DNA of 30,338 nucleotides. Origin: CAVSWN01 sp046728115. Its GTDB lineage: Bacteria; Acidobacteriota; Vicinamibacteria; Vicinamibacterales; CAVVIG01. Of the stretch, positions 1-8,656 are shown piece after piece (position 1 is the stretch's first letter; each line of letters begins with the position of its first letter). The position numbers were made by a program, and so were the translations under genes. The stretch lies in the NCBI GenBank assembly GCA_046728115.1, contig JBKPDW010000179.1, positions 1-30,338 of the forward strand, read 5' to 3'. The notes below the pieces were generated by a model that saw only the letters and a program-made list of their open reading frames with translations, did no database searches and was not told the origin of the DNA.

Positions 1-908
1 AATGTGAACAGCTCTTCGAACTGATCCACGATGACAAGCAGCCTGTCGGTTCCCGACGACTCGCTCAACGCCAACGCGATGGCGCTGTCAAGGGACACCT
101 CGCCGCTCGCGAGACCGTTTCCAAGTCTTTCCATGGACACCAACATGTCGGTCTTGCTCGCCTGACTTGCCCAAAGTGGGGAGAGCGCCGCGGCGAGTGA
201 GTGGAACGGACGCTTGCCGGGAGTGAAGGTGACAGTGTCGTACGCAGGCATCGGTGGTCGCTGTCGTCGTAGCAGCGGCAGAAGTCCGGCGTGCATCACC
301 GACGACTTGCCGCTTCCCGAAGGTCCGACGACCGCGACCAGCTTGTGCGCGTGCAGCCTGTTCAGCAACTCCGTGGCACAAGCTTCGCGGCCGAAGAACA
401 GGAGGGCATCCTCCTCGCGGAATGCACGGAGCCCACGGTACGGACACAATGCGGCCGGTGACGACGACGTGGCCGGCGAGCCCGCGTCGCTGCGGATGGT
501 TCTGGCGAGAGCATCGAGGGCATCAGGATCGTCGAGCTTCGCCCGCAGGTCTATCCACGTGTTGAGCAGCAGAAACGCCGGCGCCTTGTCGAGACTCGAA
601 TCCGCAACGAGAACAGGAATGACGGGGAATCGGCGTCCGGCTTGTTGCTCACGCGCCTGGCGGTCGAGCGCAAACGCCATCTCTCGTTTCTGCCAGGCGC
701 CGAGCTCGTAGGCCCCGATGAAGATAGCAACAGCGCGTACCGTACCCAGCGCCTCTTCCAGCGCCTCAGCCCAGGGCAAACCCGGAACGAGGGCTTCACG
801 GTCGAGGAATGCCCGCACATATCTGGTTTGCAGATGTTGCTGGACGACGCGAACCGCTTCTCGGTCGCGGCTGTTGTAGCTCAGAAAGAGATCGTGGCCT
901 GCTGCCAT
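1..908 (-). CDS. TIR-nSTAND1 NTPase, 5' part (runs off left edge)
   Basis: Reading minus from an ATG at 908, an uninterrupted frame of 302 codons reaches the window edge, so the C-terminus is not visible. Residues 1-125 are a TIR domain: it opens with HDLFLSYNSRD, has FLDREALVPGLPW at about 34-46, and WQKREMAFAL with a likely catalytic Glu at residue 76. After a short linker, residues 156-302 are the start of an nSTAND1 P-loop ATPase: CPYRGLRAF, a Walker A GPSGSGKSS at 195-203 and a Walker B LLVIVDQFEELFT at 290-302. In known TIR-STAND proteins the STAND module oligomerises on sensing a trigger and activates the TIR NADase; that role is inferred here. The sensor part (WD40, TPR or other) would lie outside the window. 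No strong ribosome binding site precedes the ATG. Confidence 0.9.
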   Translation of the reverse strand, partial: MAAGHDLFLSYNSRDREAVRVVQQHLQTRYVRAFLDREALVPGLPWAEALEEALGTVRAVAIFIGAYELGAWQKREMAFALDRQAREQQAGRRFPVIPVLVADSSLDKAPAFLLLNTWIDLRAKLDDPDALDALARTIRSDAGSPATSSSPAALCPYRGLRAFREEDALLFFGREACATELLNRLHAHKLVAVVGPSGSGKSSVMHAGLLPLLRRQRPPMPAYDTVTFTPGKRPFHSLAAALSPLWASQASKTDMLVSMERLGNGLASGEVSLDSAIALALSESSGTDRLLVIVDQFEELFT

Positions 909-1099
909 AGCCGATCGGCAGCCTTATACATCATGTGCGTCACGTTTAGACCGGCAATGATCAGCGGGCTCCCGCCAGGATGCTACGATCCGGCCGCCCA
1001 CACAGATGTGATAGGGGCCAACTGGCTGCCATCGGCAATCGCCGTAAGCCGCTCTGAGCGCTACTCCATCACAAGTTCGTCGGCCACGTGCAGAATCCA

Positions 1100-1833
1100 A
1101 TGCTGTCCTTGAACAAAGACGGATGCGGCAGCCTGATATACGCGCACTACCAGGGGCTGCCGTCCTTCGAGATCGTCGAACGTGATGACGGCTGGCTCGA
1201 CGTTTCGAGGGGCGCGCCAGCCTACTTTGCGCCGTTCGCGAAGTGGCCCACGTGTGAGCGACAAGCCATGAGCCAGGTCCGTGGCAGGGTCCTCGACGTG
1301 GGCTGCGGCGCAGGCCGGGTCGCGTTGCACCTGCAAGCTCGCGGCCACGAGGTCGTCGCCATCGATCTGTCGCCCTTGCTGTGAAAACTTGCCGGCTACG
1401 AGGAGTGCGCGATGCGCGCGTCTGTTCCATCACACAAGTCAGCCGCCGACTTGGTGAGTTCGACACCATCGTGATGTTCGGCAACAACTTCGGTTTGTTC
1501 GGCAATCCTCTCCGCGCTCGATGGCTTCTCAGACGCTTCTACGGGCTCACGTCGTCGACGGCGCGCATTCTCACCGAATCCAGGAACCCCTACGAGACGA
1601 CGAACCCGAATCATCGGCGATACCTTCAACTGAACCGCCGCCGCGGGAGGTTTCCAGGCCAGCTCCGCCTCCGTGTAGGTTACGGTCACGCGCGGACGCC
1701 ATGGTTCGATTATCTGATTGTCTCACCTCGCGAGATGCGTACGATCGTTGCTGGTACCGGCTGGCGGGTTGCGAGACTGATCGGCGCGACCGGACCACCG
1801 TACATCGGGGTGTTGGAGAAGGTGGCGATCTAA
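1100..1833 (+). pseudogene. Class I SAM-dependent methyltransferase, one-base frameshift
   Basis: Two frames together make one full-length methyltransferase of about 245 residues. The 5' frame (from GTG 1088 or ATG 1100) contains the SAM-binding motif I VLDVGCGAGRVALHL and the acidic end of strand 2, HEVVAIDLSPL, then hits TGA at 1382-1384. The next frame continues at once (VKTCRLRGVRDARV), followed by FDTIVMFGNNFGLFG and the C-terminal segment ending EKVAI at 1833. Restoring one base near 1376-1381 (TTGCTGTG to TTGGCTGTG) rejoins them as DLSPLAVKTC. The flanking protein sequence is otherwise well preserved, so this is either a very recent pseudogene or a sequencing error. The substrate cannot be told. 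It is a solitary gene next to decayed sequence. Confidence 0.75.
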
Positions 1834-1856
1834 CGACTGAGGTCCTCCTTTCCTCT

Positions 1857-2172
1857 GGTTTGGCGCGATTTCCGGATTCACCCAGGCCCGCAGCGGTTCC
1901 CCGTCGAGTCCGGCGATCAAATTGTCGGCAGCGATCTCGGCCATCGCATTGCGGCTGCTGACCGTGGTGCTGGCAATGTGGGGAGCCACGATGCAATTGC
2001 GCAGGCCGACCAGCGGATTGCCCGCAAGCGGCGGTTCGGGATCGGTGACATCGAGTCCGGCAGCGAAGATCGTTCCCTTGACCGGCGGCGGCCAGATCCG
2101 CCTCGACCACGAGCAGTCCTCGGCCGTGTTCACAAACACCGCCGTAGGTTTCATCCTGGCGAACGCGCCGAT
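1857..2172 (-). pseudogene. D-2-hydroxyacid dehydrogenase, C-terminal remnant
   Basis: On the minus strand, pieces of the family's C-terminal third are readable in order: AFARMKPTAVFVNTA, then in another frame GLLVVEADLAAA, then back in frame VKGTIFAAGLDVTDPEPP, NCIVAPHIASTT (with the catalytic-type His) and a tail near GEPLRAWVNPEIAPN. Two one-base indels, near the RG of NTARG and at the AAA/VKG junction, change frame. Everything upstream, including the NAD-binding domain, is missing and is replaced by an ankyrin remnant of opposite orientation at about 2166. It is therefore a truncated fragment whatever the cause of the indels. It differs clearly from the intact homologue at 7293-8282. Confidence 0.7.
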
Positions 2173-2452
2173 CGGGAAGACCGCGCTACACGCTGCGGCG
2201 ATGGAAGGCTGGCTGGACGCCGCGCGCGTGCTGCTTGCGCGCGGGGCATCGGTGGCGGTGCGCGACCGCGAGTTCGAGGCGCAGCCGCTCATCTGGGCCG
2301 CGGAAGGCGCGCAGCGGCCGCAGCCGGGCCGGGAGCATGTGGCGGTGGGCCGGCTGCTGCTCGACGCCGGATCGCCGGTGAACTGGCAGCAGGGCAAGGA
2401 ACCGTCCGAGGGGATCGTGGACATCGTCAACGATTGGAGGCGGAGCGCGTAG
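2166..2452 (+). pseudogene. Ankyrin-repeat protein, C-terminal remnant
   Basis: The plus frame ending at TAG 2450-2452 carries ankyrin-like sequence: GKTALHAAAMEGWLDAARVL and LLARGASVAVRD, then a second degenerate repeat QPLIWAAEG...VAVGRLLLDAGSPVN. The frame stays open further upstream, but before about 2166 it is only the antisense of the dehydrogenase remnant, so the ankyrin protein has lost its N-terminal repeats and any plausible start. Ankyrin repeats mediate protein-protein contacts; no specific role can be given. It is unlikely to be expressed as a functional protein. Confidence 0.6.
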
Positions 2453-2469
2453 CCAGCCTTCGCTCGCGC

Positions 2470-3114
2470 TCAGCGCGAGCTTCGGCCAGGGCGGCGGACG
2501 GTCCTCACCTTCCCGCTCTTCCCTCCCCCGCAGAAGAACTGATCGCCGCCATCGGACTCGAGCCCCGAAACGCCCACTCCGGCTGGCATCTCGAGCCTCT
2601 CCAGGACCTCTCCGGTTCGAGGATCGACTCGCCTCAAATCGCTCTCGTCACCTTCCCACGTGCCGTGCCAGAGCTCTCCGTCAACCCACGTGACGCCGGT
2701 CACGAAGCGGTTGGACTCGATCGTGCGAAGAATCGCCCCTGTCTCGGGATCGACTTGATGGATCTTCCGGTCCCGATACTGCCCAACCCAGAGGGTCCCT
2801 TCGGCCCACGTGAGCCCCGAGTCACCGCCGCCGCCTGGCGCCGGGATCGTGGCGAGCACGCGGCCGGTCTTCGGATCGATCTTCTGGATGCGATCTTCGG
2901 CGAGCTGAAACAGGTGCTGGCCGTCGAACGCCGTTCCGGCATGGGCGGCGACATCGATCGAGCGCAGCGTCTTCCCGCTCGCAGGATCGAAGGCGGTCAG
3001 CTTGTCTCCGGCAGCAAACCAGACGTGCTGACCGTCATACGTGACCCCACCGACGTTGCCGACACCCGGAAAGGGTCCATACTCACGGACGATTTCGGCG
3101 GCTGATCGACGCAT
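2470..3114 (-). CDS. Vgb/glutaminyl-cyclotransferase-like beta-propeller protein
   Basis: A 214-residue protein built from repeated propeller blades: GGVTYDGQHVWFAAGDKLTA, AGTAFDGQHLFQLAEDRIQK, GLTWAEGTLWVGQYRDRKIH and GVTWVDGELWHGTWEGDES. Each carries a W-x(n)-DP-x-TG turn (FDPASGKTL, IDPKTGRVL, VDPETGAIL, VDPRTGEVL). This resembles the streptogramin-lyase/glutamine-cyclotransferase-like propeller group. No signal peptide is evident, so it is probably cytoplasmic. It lies nine bases downstream of the HTH regulator on the same strand, suggesting one transcript. The enzymatic activity, if any, cannot be assigned; a ligand-binding or lactonase-like role is possible. Confidence 0.75.
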   Translation of the reverse strand: MRRSAAEIVREYGPFPGVGNVGGVTYDGQHVWFAAGDKLTAFDPASGKTLRSIDVAAHAGTAFDGQHLFQLAEDRIQKIDPKTGRVLATIPAPGGGGDSGLTWAEGTLWVGQYRDRKIHQVDPETGAILRTIESNRFVTGVTWVDGELWHGTWEGDESDLRRVDPRTGEVLERLEMPAGVGVSGLESDGGDQFFCGGGKSGKVRTVRRPGRSSR

Positions 3115-3123
3115 GCTTCCATC

Positions 3124-4344
3124 CTAGTCGGTCGGCAGTGGAGCCGGGAGTAACAAGGTCGCTGTGAATCCTGGCACGGACGGGGTCACCCAACGACGAG
3201 CTCGCCCGCGACCGAACGACTGCACCTTGTCTGCTGCCGCAAGCGAGTCGAGCGCCCGCTGCACGGTGCGCTGGCTCGTTCCAAGGGCAATTGCCAGGGC
3301 CGAGCTCGACCACGATTCACCGTCGGCGAGGAAAGCGAGCACCGCCGCATGCTCGTCTTCGACGGGCCGCGCCAGCACCACGACCTCGCGTGCGCGGCGC
3401 GGCGCCAGTGCAAACCCTCGCTTCGTCGCACTCACGCTTGCGAGCGTCCGGAGTACCCTCCGCAGCCTCCCGACTTCGACGCGCAACCTCGCGCGATGCG
3501 ATTCATCGGCGAGCTTCGCTCCGAATGCGCGTGCGAGGAGCGCGTCTCTCGGAACGTCTCCCGGCCACGCCTCGCCCAGGGCGCGTGCGAGCGCGAACAA
3601 CACCGGACGCCTTGCGAGCGAGACCACCGTGCGTACGTCACGCACGACGTGACGGCACGCGTCCACGACGAGCGCATTCGACGCCAGCAACGCTTCGACC
3701 TCCTCGAGGAGGAGGAGTCGCTCCTCGCCACTCGCAATCAGGCGCGCCGCGGGGGTGTTCAGGACGAGGCATGCGCTTTCGACCTCGGCCGTCAGCGCAG
3801 GGATCCGAGCGTCGCGCGCGGCGCGCTCGGCCCGAGCGAGCGCGGCGCGCGCCGCCTTCGTCCGGAGGCGTCGCATCGCAATCCCAGCAACCACCAGCTC
3901 GTGAGCGGTCCTCGACGCGGGAGGGAAGGGCGCAGGGTCGAGCTCGGCGAGCCTACGCTCGGCCTCGTCGATGTGCCCGATCAGGAGGAGGCGCCGGACC
4001 TCGAGATACCGCGCGTGCGCGGCGTTCACCCGGTCGCCGTGCTCTTGAAGCGTTGCCCCTGCCGCGTCGAGCACCTTCGTAGGAAAGCCCAGGTCGCGCG
4101 AGACGAGCGCGATCTCGGCCTCGGCGACGACGCACCTCGCGCGTGCCACGGCTTCTTTCGGACCGAAGGCGCGCGCAGCTGTTCGCACGAGCGCCTTCGC
4201 TCGAACGAGATCGCCGAGCTGCGCCATCGCGATGCCTCGAAGCGCGAGCGCAGCCGCGTCGTCGCGCAGGGCGACCCGCTTCAATGCGCCGAGGGGATCT
4301 CCCGCCGCCAGTGCGCGCGCCGCGCCCGCAATCAGCGAGTCCAT
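3124..4344 (-). CDS. HTH regulator with TPR-like helical region
   Basis: A 406-residue Ala/Arg/Leu-rich helical protein. Residues 1 to about 200 look like degenerate TPR-type helix pairs (ALALRGIAMAQLGDLVRAKA, VNAAHARYLEVRRLLLIGHI). A middle segment (FALARALGEAWPGDVPRDAL, LRVEVGRLRRVLRTLASVSA) resembles the winged-helix/BTAD part of similar one-component regulators. Near the C-terminus there is a helix-turn-helix (SSSALAIALGTSQRTVQRAL) followed by a basic wing (KVQSFGRGRARRWV). It is probably a DNA-binding transcription factor. It is transcribed divergently from the reductase gene at 4491 and is followed by the propeller gene, so both are candidate targets. Effector and operator are unknown. 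The start is the ATG at 4344. Confidence 0.65.
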   Translation of the reverse strand: MDSLIAGAARALAAGDPLGALKRVALRDDAAALALRGIAMAQLGDLVRAKALVRTAARAFGPKEAVARARCVVAEAEIALVSRDLGFPTKVLDAAGATLQEHGDRVNAAHARYLEVRRLLLIGHIDEAERRLAELDPAPFPPASRTAHELVVAGIAMRRLRTKAARAALARAERAARDARIPALTAEVESACLVLNTPAARLIASGEERLLLLEEVEALLASNALVVDACRHVVRDVRTVVSLARRPVLFALARALGEAWPGDVPRDALLARAFGAKLADESHRARLRVEVGRLRRVLRTLASVSATKRGFALAPRRAREVVVLARPVEDEHAAVLAFLADGESWSSSALAIALGTSQRTVQRALDSLAAADKVQSFGRGRARRWVTPSVPGFTATLLLPAPLPTD

Positions 4345-4490
4345 CGGAATCCCGCCACACTTGTCACTCCCACCCGTTCGATACCCGGCGCTAAATCTAT
4401 CTCATGACCAACAAACACCAAGTGGTATCGAGAACGGAACGAACGACGAAGGCCACATCGACCCACGCACCGGTTCGCAAAGGAGCAATC

Positions 4491-5078
4491 ATGGCATCCA
4501 ACACTTCTAGAACGATGATCGCTGCACTTCAGGTCTCGTTGGATGGCTTCACCCAGGGACCAAACGGAGAAAAGGACTGGGTCGATTCGTGGGCCGACGC
4601 GATCGAGCTGATCCCTGACGTCGACACATTCGTCCTGGGAGGGCGCATGTACCCGGACTACGGAGAGTACTGGGAATCGATCTACGCCAATCCTGACCGT
4701 GTCCCGCCATTCCAGGAGCGAATTCCGTCGAAGAGTGAAATCGCGTACGCACGGTTGGCTGCTAAGACACCCCACGTTGTTCTGTCGACGACCCTCGACA
4801 GCGTCCCGTGGCCCACAGCGCAGATCATCCGGGACGTCGCGGAGCTCCGAACCCTCAAGGGCCAGCCAGGGAAGAACATGTATGTCGTCGGCGGGGCAAC
4901 CCTCGTCGCAAGCCTTCTGAACGAGGGTTTGATCGACGAGCTCCGGCTGATCGTTCACCCGATAGTCCTGGGCAGCGGTCAAGCGCTTTTCAGCGGGGTC
5001 GACAAACGGCGCTCGCTCGATCTCGTGCAGGCGAAGTCGGCCGAGTCCGGCAGAGTAATCCTGACTTACCGAACCTGA
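4491..5078 (+). CDS. RibD C-terminal/dihydrofolate reductase family protein
   Basis: A 195-residue reductase-fold protein. It begins with MIAALQVSLDGFTQGPNG, has DTFVLGGRMYPDYGEYW in the middle and ends with the typical GKNMYVVGGATLVASLL, DELRLIVHPIVLGSG and ALFSG. These are the NADPH- and substrate-fold motifs of the RibD C-terminal/DHFR-like family, whose members reduce pterin- or pyrimidine-like substrates; the actual substrate is unknown. The ATG at 4491 was chosen over the in-frame ATG at 4404 because AAGGAG at 4480-4485 lies five bases before it and the upstream residues are not family-like. A DUF899 gene follows after 28 bases, probably in the same operon. Confidence 0.85.
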   Translation: MASNTSRTMIAALQVSLDGFTQGPNGEKDWVDSWADAIELIPDVDTFVLGGRMYPDYGEYWESIYANPDRVPPFQERIPSKSEIAYARLAAKTPHVVLSTTLDSVPWPTAQIIRDVAELRTLKGQPGKNMYVVGGATLVASLLNEGLIDELRLIVHPIVLGSGQALFSGVDKRRSLDLVQAKSAESGRVILTYRT

Positions 5079-5106
5079 AGAACGTTGCGAATGAGGGAGA
5101 AGGGCG

Positions 5107-5883
5107 ATGATGACAAAGCACATGACCGGAACACGTGAAGAGTGGCTCGCAGCGCGGCTCGAGTTGCTCGAGGCGGAGAAGGAGCTGACACGGCGAAGCG
5201 ACGAGTTGGCGCGGCGGCGGCAGGAACTGCCGTGGGTTCGGATTGACAAGGAATATCGATTCGAGACCGACGAGGGGAACGCGTCGCTTGCGGACCTCTT
5301 CCGCAGACGCTCGCAGCTTCTCGTTTACCACTTCATGTTCGGGCCCGACTACACAGCGGGGTGCCCGTCCTGCTCGGCGATCGCGGACGGGTTCAACGGC
5401 TTCGTCGTCCACATGGCCAACCACGACGTCACGCTGTCGGCGGTGTCGCGGGCGCCGCTCGCGAAGCTGCAGGCGTACAAGCGGCGGATGGGATGGACGT
5501 TTCCGTGGGCGTCCTCGTTCGGCAGCGACTTCAACTTCGACTTCAGCGTCGGGTTCACCGAGCAACAACAGCGCGGGGGAGGCATTGAATACAACTACCG
5601 GCGCGAGCGGGCGTTGCAATCGCGCGAGGGTTCGAAGAGTGGCGACGAGGGGACCGTCGTCTTCGCGGCCATGAGCGGAACCGACGCGGCCACGTACACG
5701 CGCGAGAGGCCTGGCATGAGCGCGTTCGTGCTCGAGGACGGCGTCGTTTACCACACCTATTCCACCTATGCGCGCGGACTGGACGGGCTCTGGGGCATGT
5801 ACCAGTGGCTCGACCGCGCACCCAAGGGGCGTAACGAGTCGGGCGCCTGGTGGCGCCGCCGCGACGAGTATGACAAGCGCTGA
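5107..5883 (+). CDS. DUF899 family (thioredoxin-like fold) protein
   Basis: A 258-residue DUF899 member. Recognisable segments are EWLAARLELLEAEKELTRR near the N-terminus, LPWVRIDKEYRF, LLVYHFMFGPDYTAGCPSCS with the paired cysteines of the family, FGSDFNFDFSVGFT, and the C-terminal VVYHTYSTYARGLDGLWGMY. The family has a thioredoxin/peroxiredoxin-like fold and the GCPSCS site suggests redox chemistry, but no substrate is established. Two adjacent ATGs at 5107 and 5110 follow a GAGAAGG-type ribosome binding site. It sits 28 bases after the reductase gene, and a shared redox-related role is plausible. Confidence 0.88.
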   Translation: MMTKHMTGTREEWLAARLELLEAEKELTRRSDELARRRQELPWVRIDKEYRFETDEGNASLADLFRRRSQLLVYHFMFGPDYTAGCPSCSAIADGFNGFVVHMANHDVTLSAVSRAPLAKLQAYKRRMGWTFPWASSFGSDFNFDFSVGFTEQQQRGGGIEYNYRRERALQSREGSKSGDEGTVVFAAMSGTDAATYTRERPGMSAFVLEDGVVYHTYSTYARGLDGLWGMYQWLDRAPKGRNESGAWWRRRDEYDKR

Positions 5884-6306
5884 GAGCGACACGTCGTGAG
5901 CGTGGCGCAACTTCGGAATGGGAGATCACGACGCATGCCTTCCGAGCGCGCTTCGCAACGCGTGTCTCAACGGCCTGCGCTCACCGGCGCGCTGCGCCGC
6001 CTGTCCGCAGAATCATTTCAACCTCTAGAAGACATTCCGGAAGCAGGTCCATAATGGTGTGTCGCCTCTGCACGCGGCTCAGTTACGGGGCCTTAGACAG
6101 CCCGTTCAGGATCTTCGGAGCGAACACACAGTCCGGGATGCATGCTTGTCACCGATTGCCTGATCGAGGACGTCGGCGGCATCGACGAGTGCCCGAACGT
6201 CGCGCTGTCTAACCAGAGCTGCCGGCAGCCGACCCATCACGATCACCGCGGCTGAAACGCAGGCGTTGGGCCGACTTCTTGGGAAACGCCAGAGAGGAAT
6301 GCCCGT
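5884..6306. other. Intergenic stretch without a convincing gene
   Basis: No supported gene is visible in these 423 bases. A 39-codon plus frame from ATG 5935 and a roughly 43-codon minus frame near 6100-6240 exist, but neither shows a recognisable motif. An AGAGAGGA just before 6307 serves as ribosome binding site for the aldolase-like gene. Confidence 0.5.
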
Positions 6307-7095
6307 ATGAATAGACGCGCTGCTTTGGTTTGCTCGTTGGTTATTTCCTACCCTCTGGTGGTCGCGAACCTGGGCTCAGCGCAAACGTCAGCCACTCCAG
6401 ACCGTAGGATGCTCCTTGACGAGTTGGTTTTGGCTAACCGGATTCTTGCGAACGAAGGAATCCTCGACGGCTATGGACATGTAAGCGTTCGGAACCCAAC
6501 CAACCCAAACCATTATTTCCTTGCTCGCGCGATAGCGCCGGCTCTTGTGGCGGTTGCCGATGTCATCGAGTATGACTTGGACAGCAAACCGGTGACGAAC
6601 ACATCGGCCAGCGGTTACACAGAGCGGTTTATTCACAGTGAGATTTACAAGGGTCGTCCGGATGTGATGGCAATTGTTCACTGCCATTGTCCGGAGGTGC
6701 TACCGTTTAGCGTCACGTCCGTGGCAATGCAGCCGATGTATCACATGGGATTTTTCATCGCCGAGGGCGTGCCCGTGTTCGACATCCGAAAGGCTGCCGG
6801 CATAACGGACATGTTGATCTCGACATCTGAAATCGGCCGTGCTTTGGCGCAGACGCTCGGGAGCCGGTCGGCGGTTTTGCTACGCGGGCACGGCGCGGTG
6901 ATTGCGGCCACATCGCTGCACCTCGTGGTGGGAAAAGCCTACTATCTCAATCTGAACGCGCGGCTGCAGTGGCAGGCAATTCAACTGAGTGGCGGCAAGG
7001 TGACCTACCTGGACCCCGAAGAGGCGAAGAAAGCCGCGAACAACAACTATGAGCGTTCGTGGGACTTCTGGAAGTCCAGATTGCCGCATCAATAG
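6307..7095 (+). CDS. Class II aldolase/adducin-like protein with signal peptide
   Basis: A 262-residue protein with the class II aldolase/adducin fold. Family motifs are GYGHVSVRNP near residue 58, ERFIHSEIYKGRPD at 106-119 (acidic catalytic-type residue), IVHCHCPE with metal-type His 125 and 127, and LLRGHGAV with the third His 195. Members usually cleave or epimerise phosphorylated sugars using a divalent metal. Unusually, residues 1-26 form a good signal peptide (basic start, hydrophobic core, GSAQ cleavage-like site), so this copy is probably exported and is unlikely to act on sugar phosphates. AGAGAGGA lies about eight bases before the ATG. The gene is convergent with a D-2-hydroxyacid dehydrogenase. 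Confidence 0.85.
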   Translation: MNRRAALVCSLVISYPLVVANLGSAQTSATPDRRMLLDELVLANRILANEGILDGYGHVSVRNPTNPNHYFLARAIAPALVAVADVIEYDLDSKPVTNTSASGYTERFIHSEIYKGRPDVMAIVHCHCPEVLPFSVTSVAMQPMYHMGFFIAEGVPVFDIRKAAGITDMLISTSEIGRALAQTLGSRSAVLLRGHGAVIAATSLHLVVGKAYYLNLNARLQWQAIQLSGGKVTYLDPEEAKKAANNNYERSWDFWKSRLPHQ

Positions 7096-7128
7096 AAGGC
7101 TTCTATGCCCAAGCCGGCATGTCGGCTT
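7092..7128 (+). terminator. Two short hairpins after the aldolase-like gene
   Basis: Overlapping the stop codon is ATAGAA-GGC-TTCTAT (7092-7106). Just after it is AAGCCG-GCATGT-CGGCTT (7111-7128). Both are perfect six-base stems. There is no T-run after them, so an intrinsic terminator is possible but not proven; they could also protect the mRNA 3' end. Confidence 0.3.
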
Positions 7129-7292
7129 AACCGCGCGATGAAGCAGACGCGCCCGGGCACCGGACGCCACCCGCGTCGGTCACCGGAGTCGGCGCGCGTG
7201 AGCGGTCCGGCTGCGCCAGCCACTCAGCCTGAGAGTTCGACCGACTCCATTAACGCGGGACAAGCGTAGGAACGAAACAGTACGACGCTTCG

Positions 7293-8282
7293 CTACCGAC
7301 GCAACGCTTCGCTGTGTAGGACGGCGGGATTCACGACGTTGATCGGGTGCTCGACCCCATACGCGAGAATCTGGTCGAAGATATCCGAGAACTGGATTTC
7401 GTATTCTTCGCGGGTCACATAGCCAATGTGAGGTGTGCAGACGACGCGATCCATGCCGAGCAGTGGATGTTGTGCATCACGCACAGGCTCCTGCTCGAAC
7501 ACGTCGACGGCCGCCATCCCAGGTCGACCGTGTTCGAGGGCGCTGACAAGAGCACCGGGTTCGATCAAACCCGCACGGCTGGTGTTGACGAGTAAAGCCG
7601 TGGTCTTCATACGGGCAAGGTCAGAAGCCGTGACAATCCCGCGCGTCGCGTCGACCAGACGCATATGCAACGATACGACGTCGCATTGTTCGAAGAACGC
7701 GTCCTTGGATCCCGCAGCTTCATAACCGTTCGCCTGAGCGCGTTGCCTCGATGCGTCTCTCGCCCAAACGAGTACGTTCATGCCAAACGCTCTTCCATAC
7801 CCCGCGACGGCCTCGCCGATCCGACCGTAGCCATAGATGCCGAGTGTCAGGCCGCGGAGAGTGCGGCCAACACCGATCTGCCACGTACCCGACTTGAGTG
7901 CGGCCATCTGCTGCGGAATCTGCCGCATCGCGGCGAGTACGAGTCCCCACGTCAGTTCGGCGGTCGCATACGAAGGGGTCCCAGCGTGCAGGTCGGACGA
8001 CACGACGATGCCGAGCCGCGTGCACGCCTCGATATCGATATGGGGATAAACGCTACGCTGGCTGATCAGTCGCAATCTTGGAAGGCGTTCAAGCAACGTC
8101 GCGGAAATCTTTGTCCGTTCACGAATCAGGACTAACGCTTCAGCTGCTCGCAACCGTTCCGCGAGCAGATCAACATCGTCGACATGGTCGTTCCAGATAG
8201 TGACGTCGTGCCCGTCGAGCTTGCGAAAACACTGAAGCGTGCGAAGCGTATCGAAGTAGTCATCCAGGATGGTGATCTTCAA
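7293..8282 (-). CDS. D-2-hydroxyacid dehydrogenase (D-isomer-specific)
   Basis: A complete NAD-dependent D-2-hydroxyacid dehydrogenase of about 329 residues, which would interconvert a 2-hydroxy acid and a 2-oxo acid. It shows the Rossmann motif GIYGYGRIG at about 148-156, the substrate-binding Arg in LVNTSRAGLIE (about 236), the Glu in VDVFEQEP (about 265) and the catalytic His in CTPHIGYVT (about 285). A GTG at 8291 is possible. I prefer the TTG at 8282-8280, because GGAG lies eight bases upstream and the protein then begins MKITILDDY, the usual start for this subgroup. The substrate is unknown. It is not part of an obvious operon. Confidence 0.85.
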   Translation of the reverse strand: MKITILDDYFDTLRTLQCFRKLDGHDVTIWNDHVDDVDLLAERLRAAEALVLIRERTKISATLLERLPRLRLISQRSVYPHIDIEACTRLGIVVSSDLHAGTPSYATAELTWGLVLAAMRQIPQQMAALKSGTWQIGVGRTLRGLTLGIYGYGRIGEAVAGYGRAFGMNVLVWARDASRQRAQANGYEAAGSKDAFFEQCDVVSLHMRLVDATRGIVTASDLARMKTTALLVNTSRAGLIEPGALVSALEHGRPGMAAVDVFEQEPVRDAQHPLLGMDRVVCTPHIGYVTREEYEIQFSDIFDQILAYGVEHPINVVNPAVLHSEALRR

Positions 8283-8291
8283 GCAACACAC

Positions 8292-8656
8292 TCCGGCCTG
8301 GGTTTCTTCAAACGCCGACCCGGCTGCATCACGCGAACCACCGGTCGGCCATTCGTGTGGTCAATGGACACCAGTCGGTGATCAGCGGCGTCTTCCCACA
8401 CGGGCAGCCTCGGACACGACGTCCTCCACGCGTCCATGGTTTCCTCAATCCCGCCATTGTGCTGCTCGGGCAATGCCGCTCCGAGGCCGTTTTGTGTTGG
8501 CGAATGATATTCCACGGGGATTGAAAAAGCCGAAGGAAAGCGAAGCGGACCTCGCCCTTCAGTTCGGACGTGTGCGCATTTGATCCGTCCCGAATTTCGC
8601 CTCGGCTGCCGCAGCCGGTGGACAATGAGGATAATCGCGCCCTGACGGAGATCTTC
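8292..8656. other. Intergenic region; possible minus-strand remnant
   Basis: No convincing intact gene. A minus frame ending at 8279 reads plausibly protein-like over its last 70 codons (for example LPVWEDAADHRLVSIDHTN), ends inside the start region of the dehydrogenase gene and has no recognisable family. It could be a small unrecognised gene or the tail of a lost one. On the plus strand, GGAG at about 8647-8650 precedes the ADOP remnant starting at 8657. Confidence 0.3.

Noticed and set aside
1061..1348. 95-codon minus frame with a plausible-looking C-terminus
   Set aside because: It lies opposite the methyltransferase, whose SAM-binding and N-terminal segments are clearly conserved.
3349..4407. 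352-codon plus frame opposite the HTH regulator
   Set aside because: Composition typical of antisense high-GC DNA; the minus-strand frame has a recognisable HTH and a regular helical pattern.
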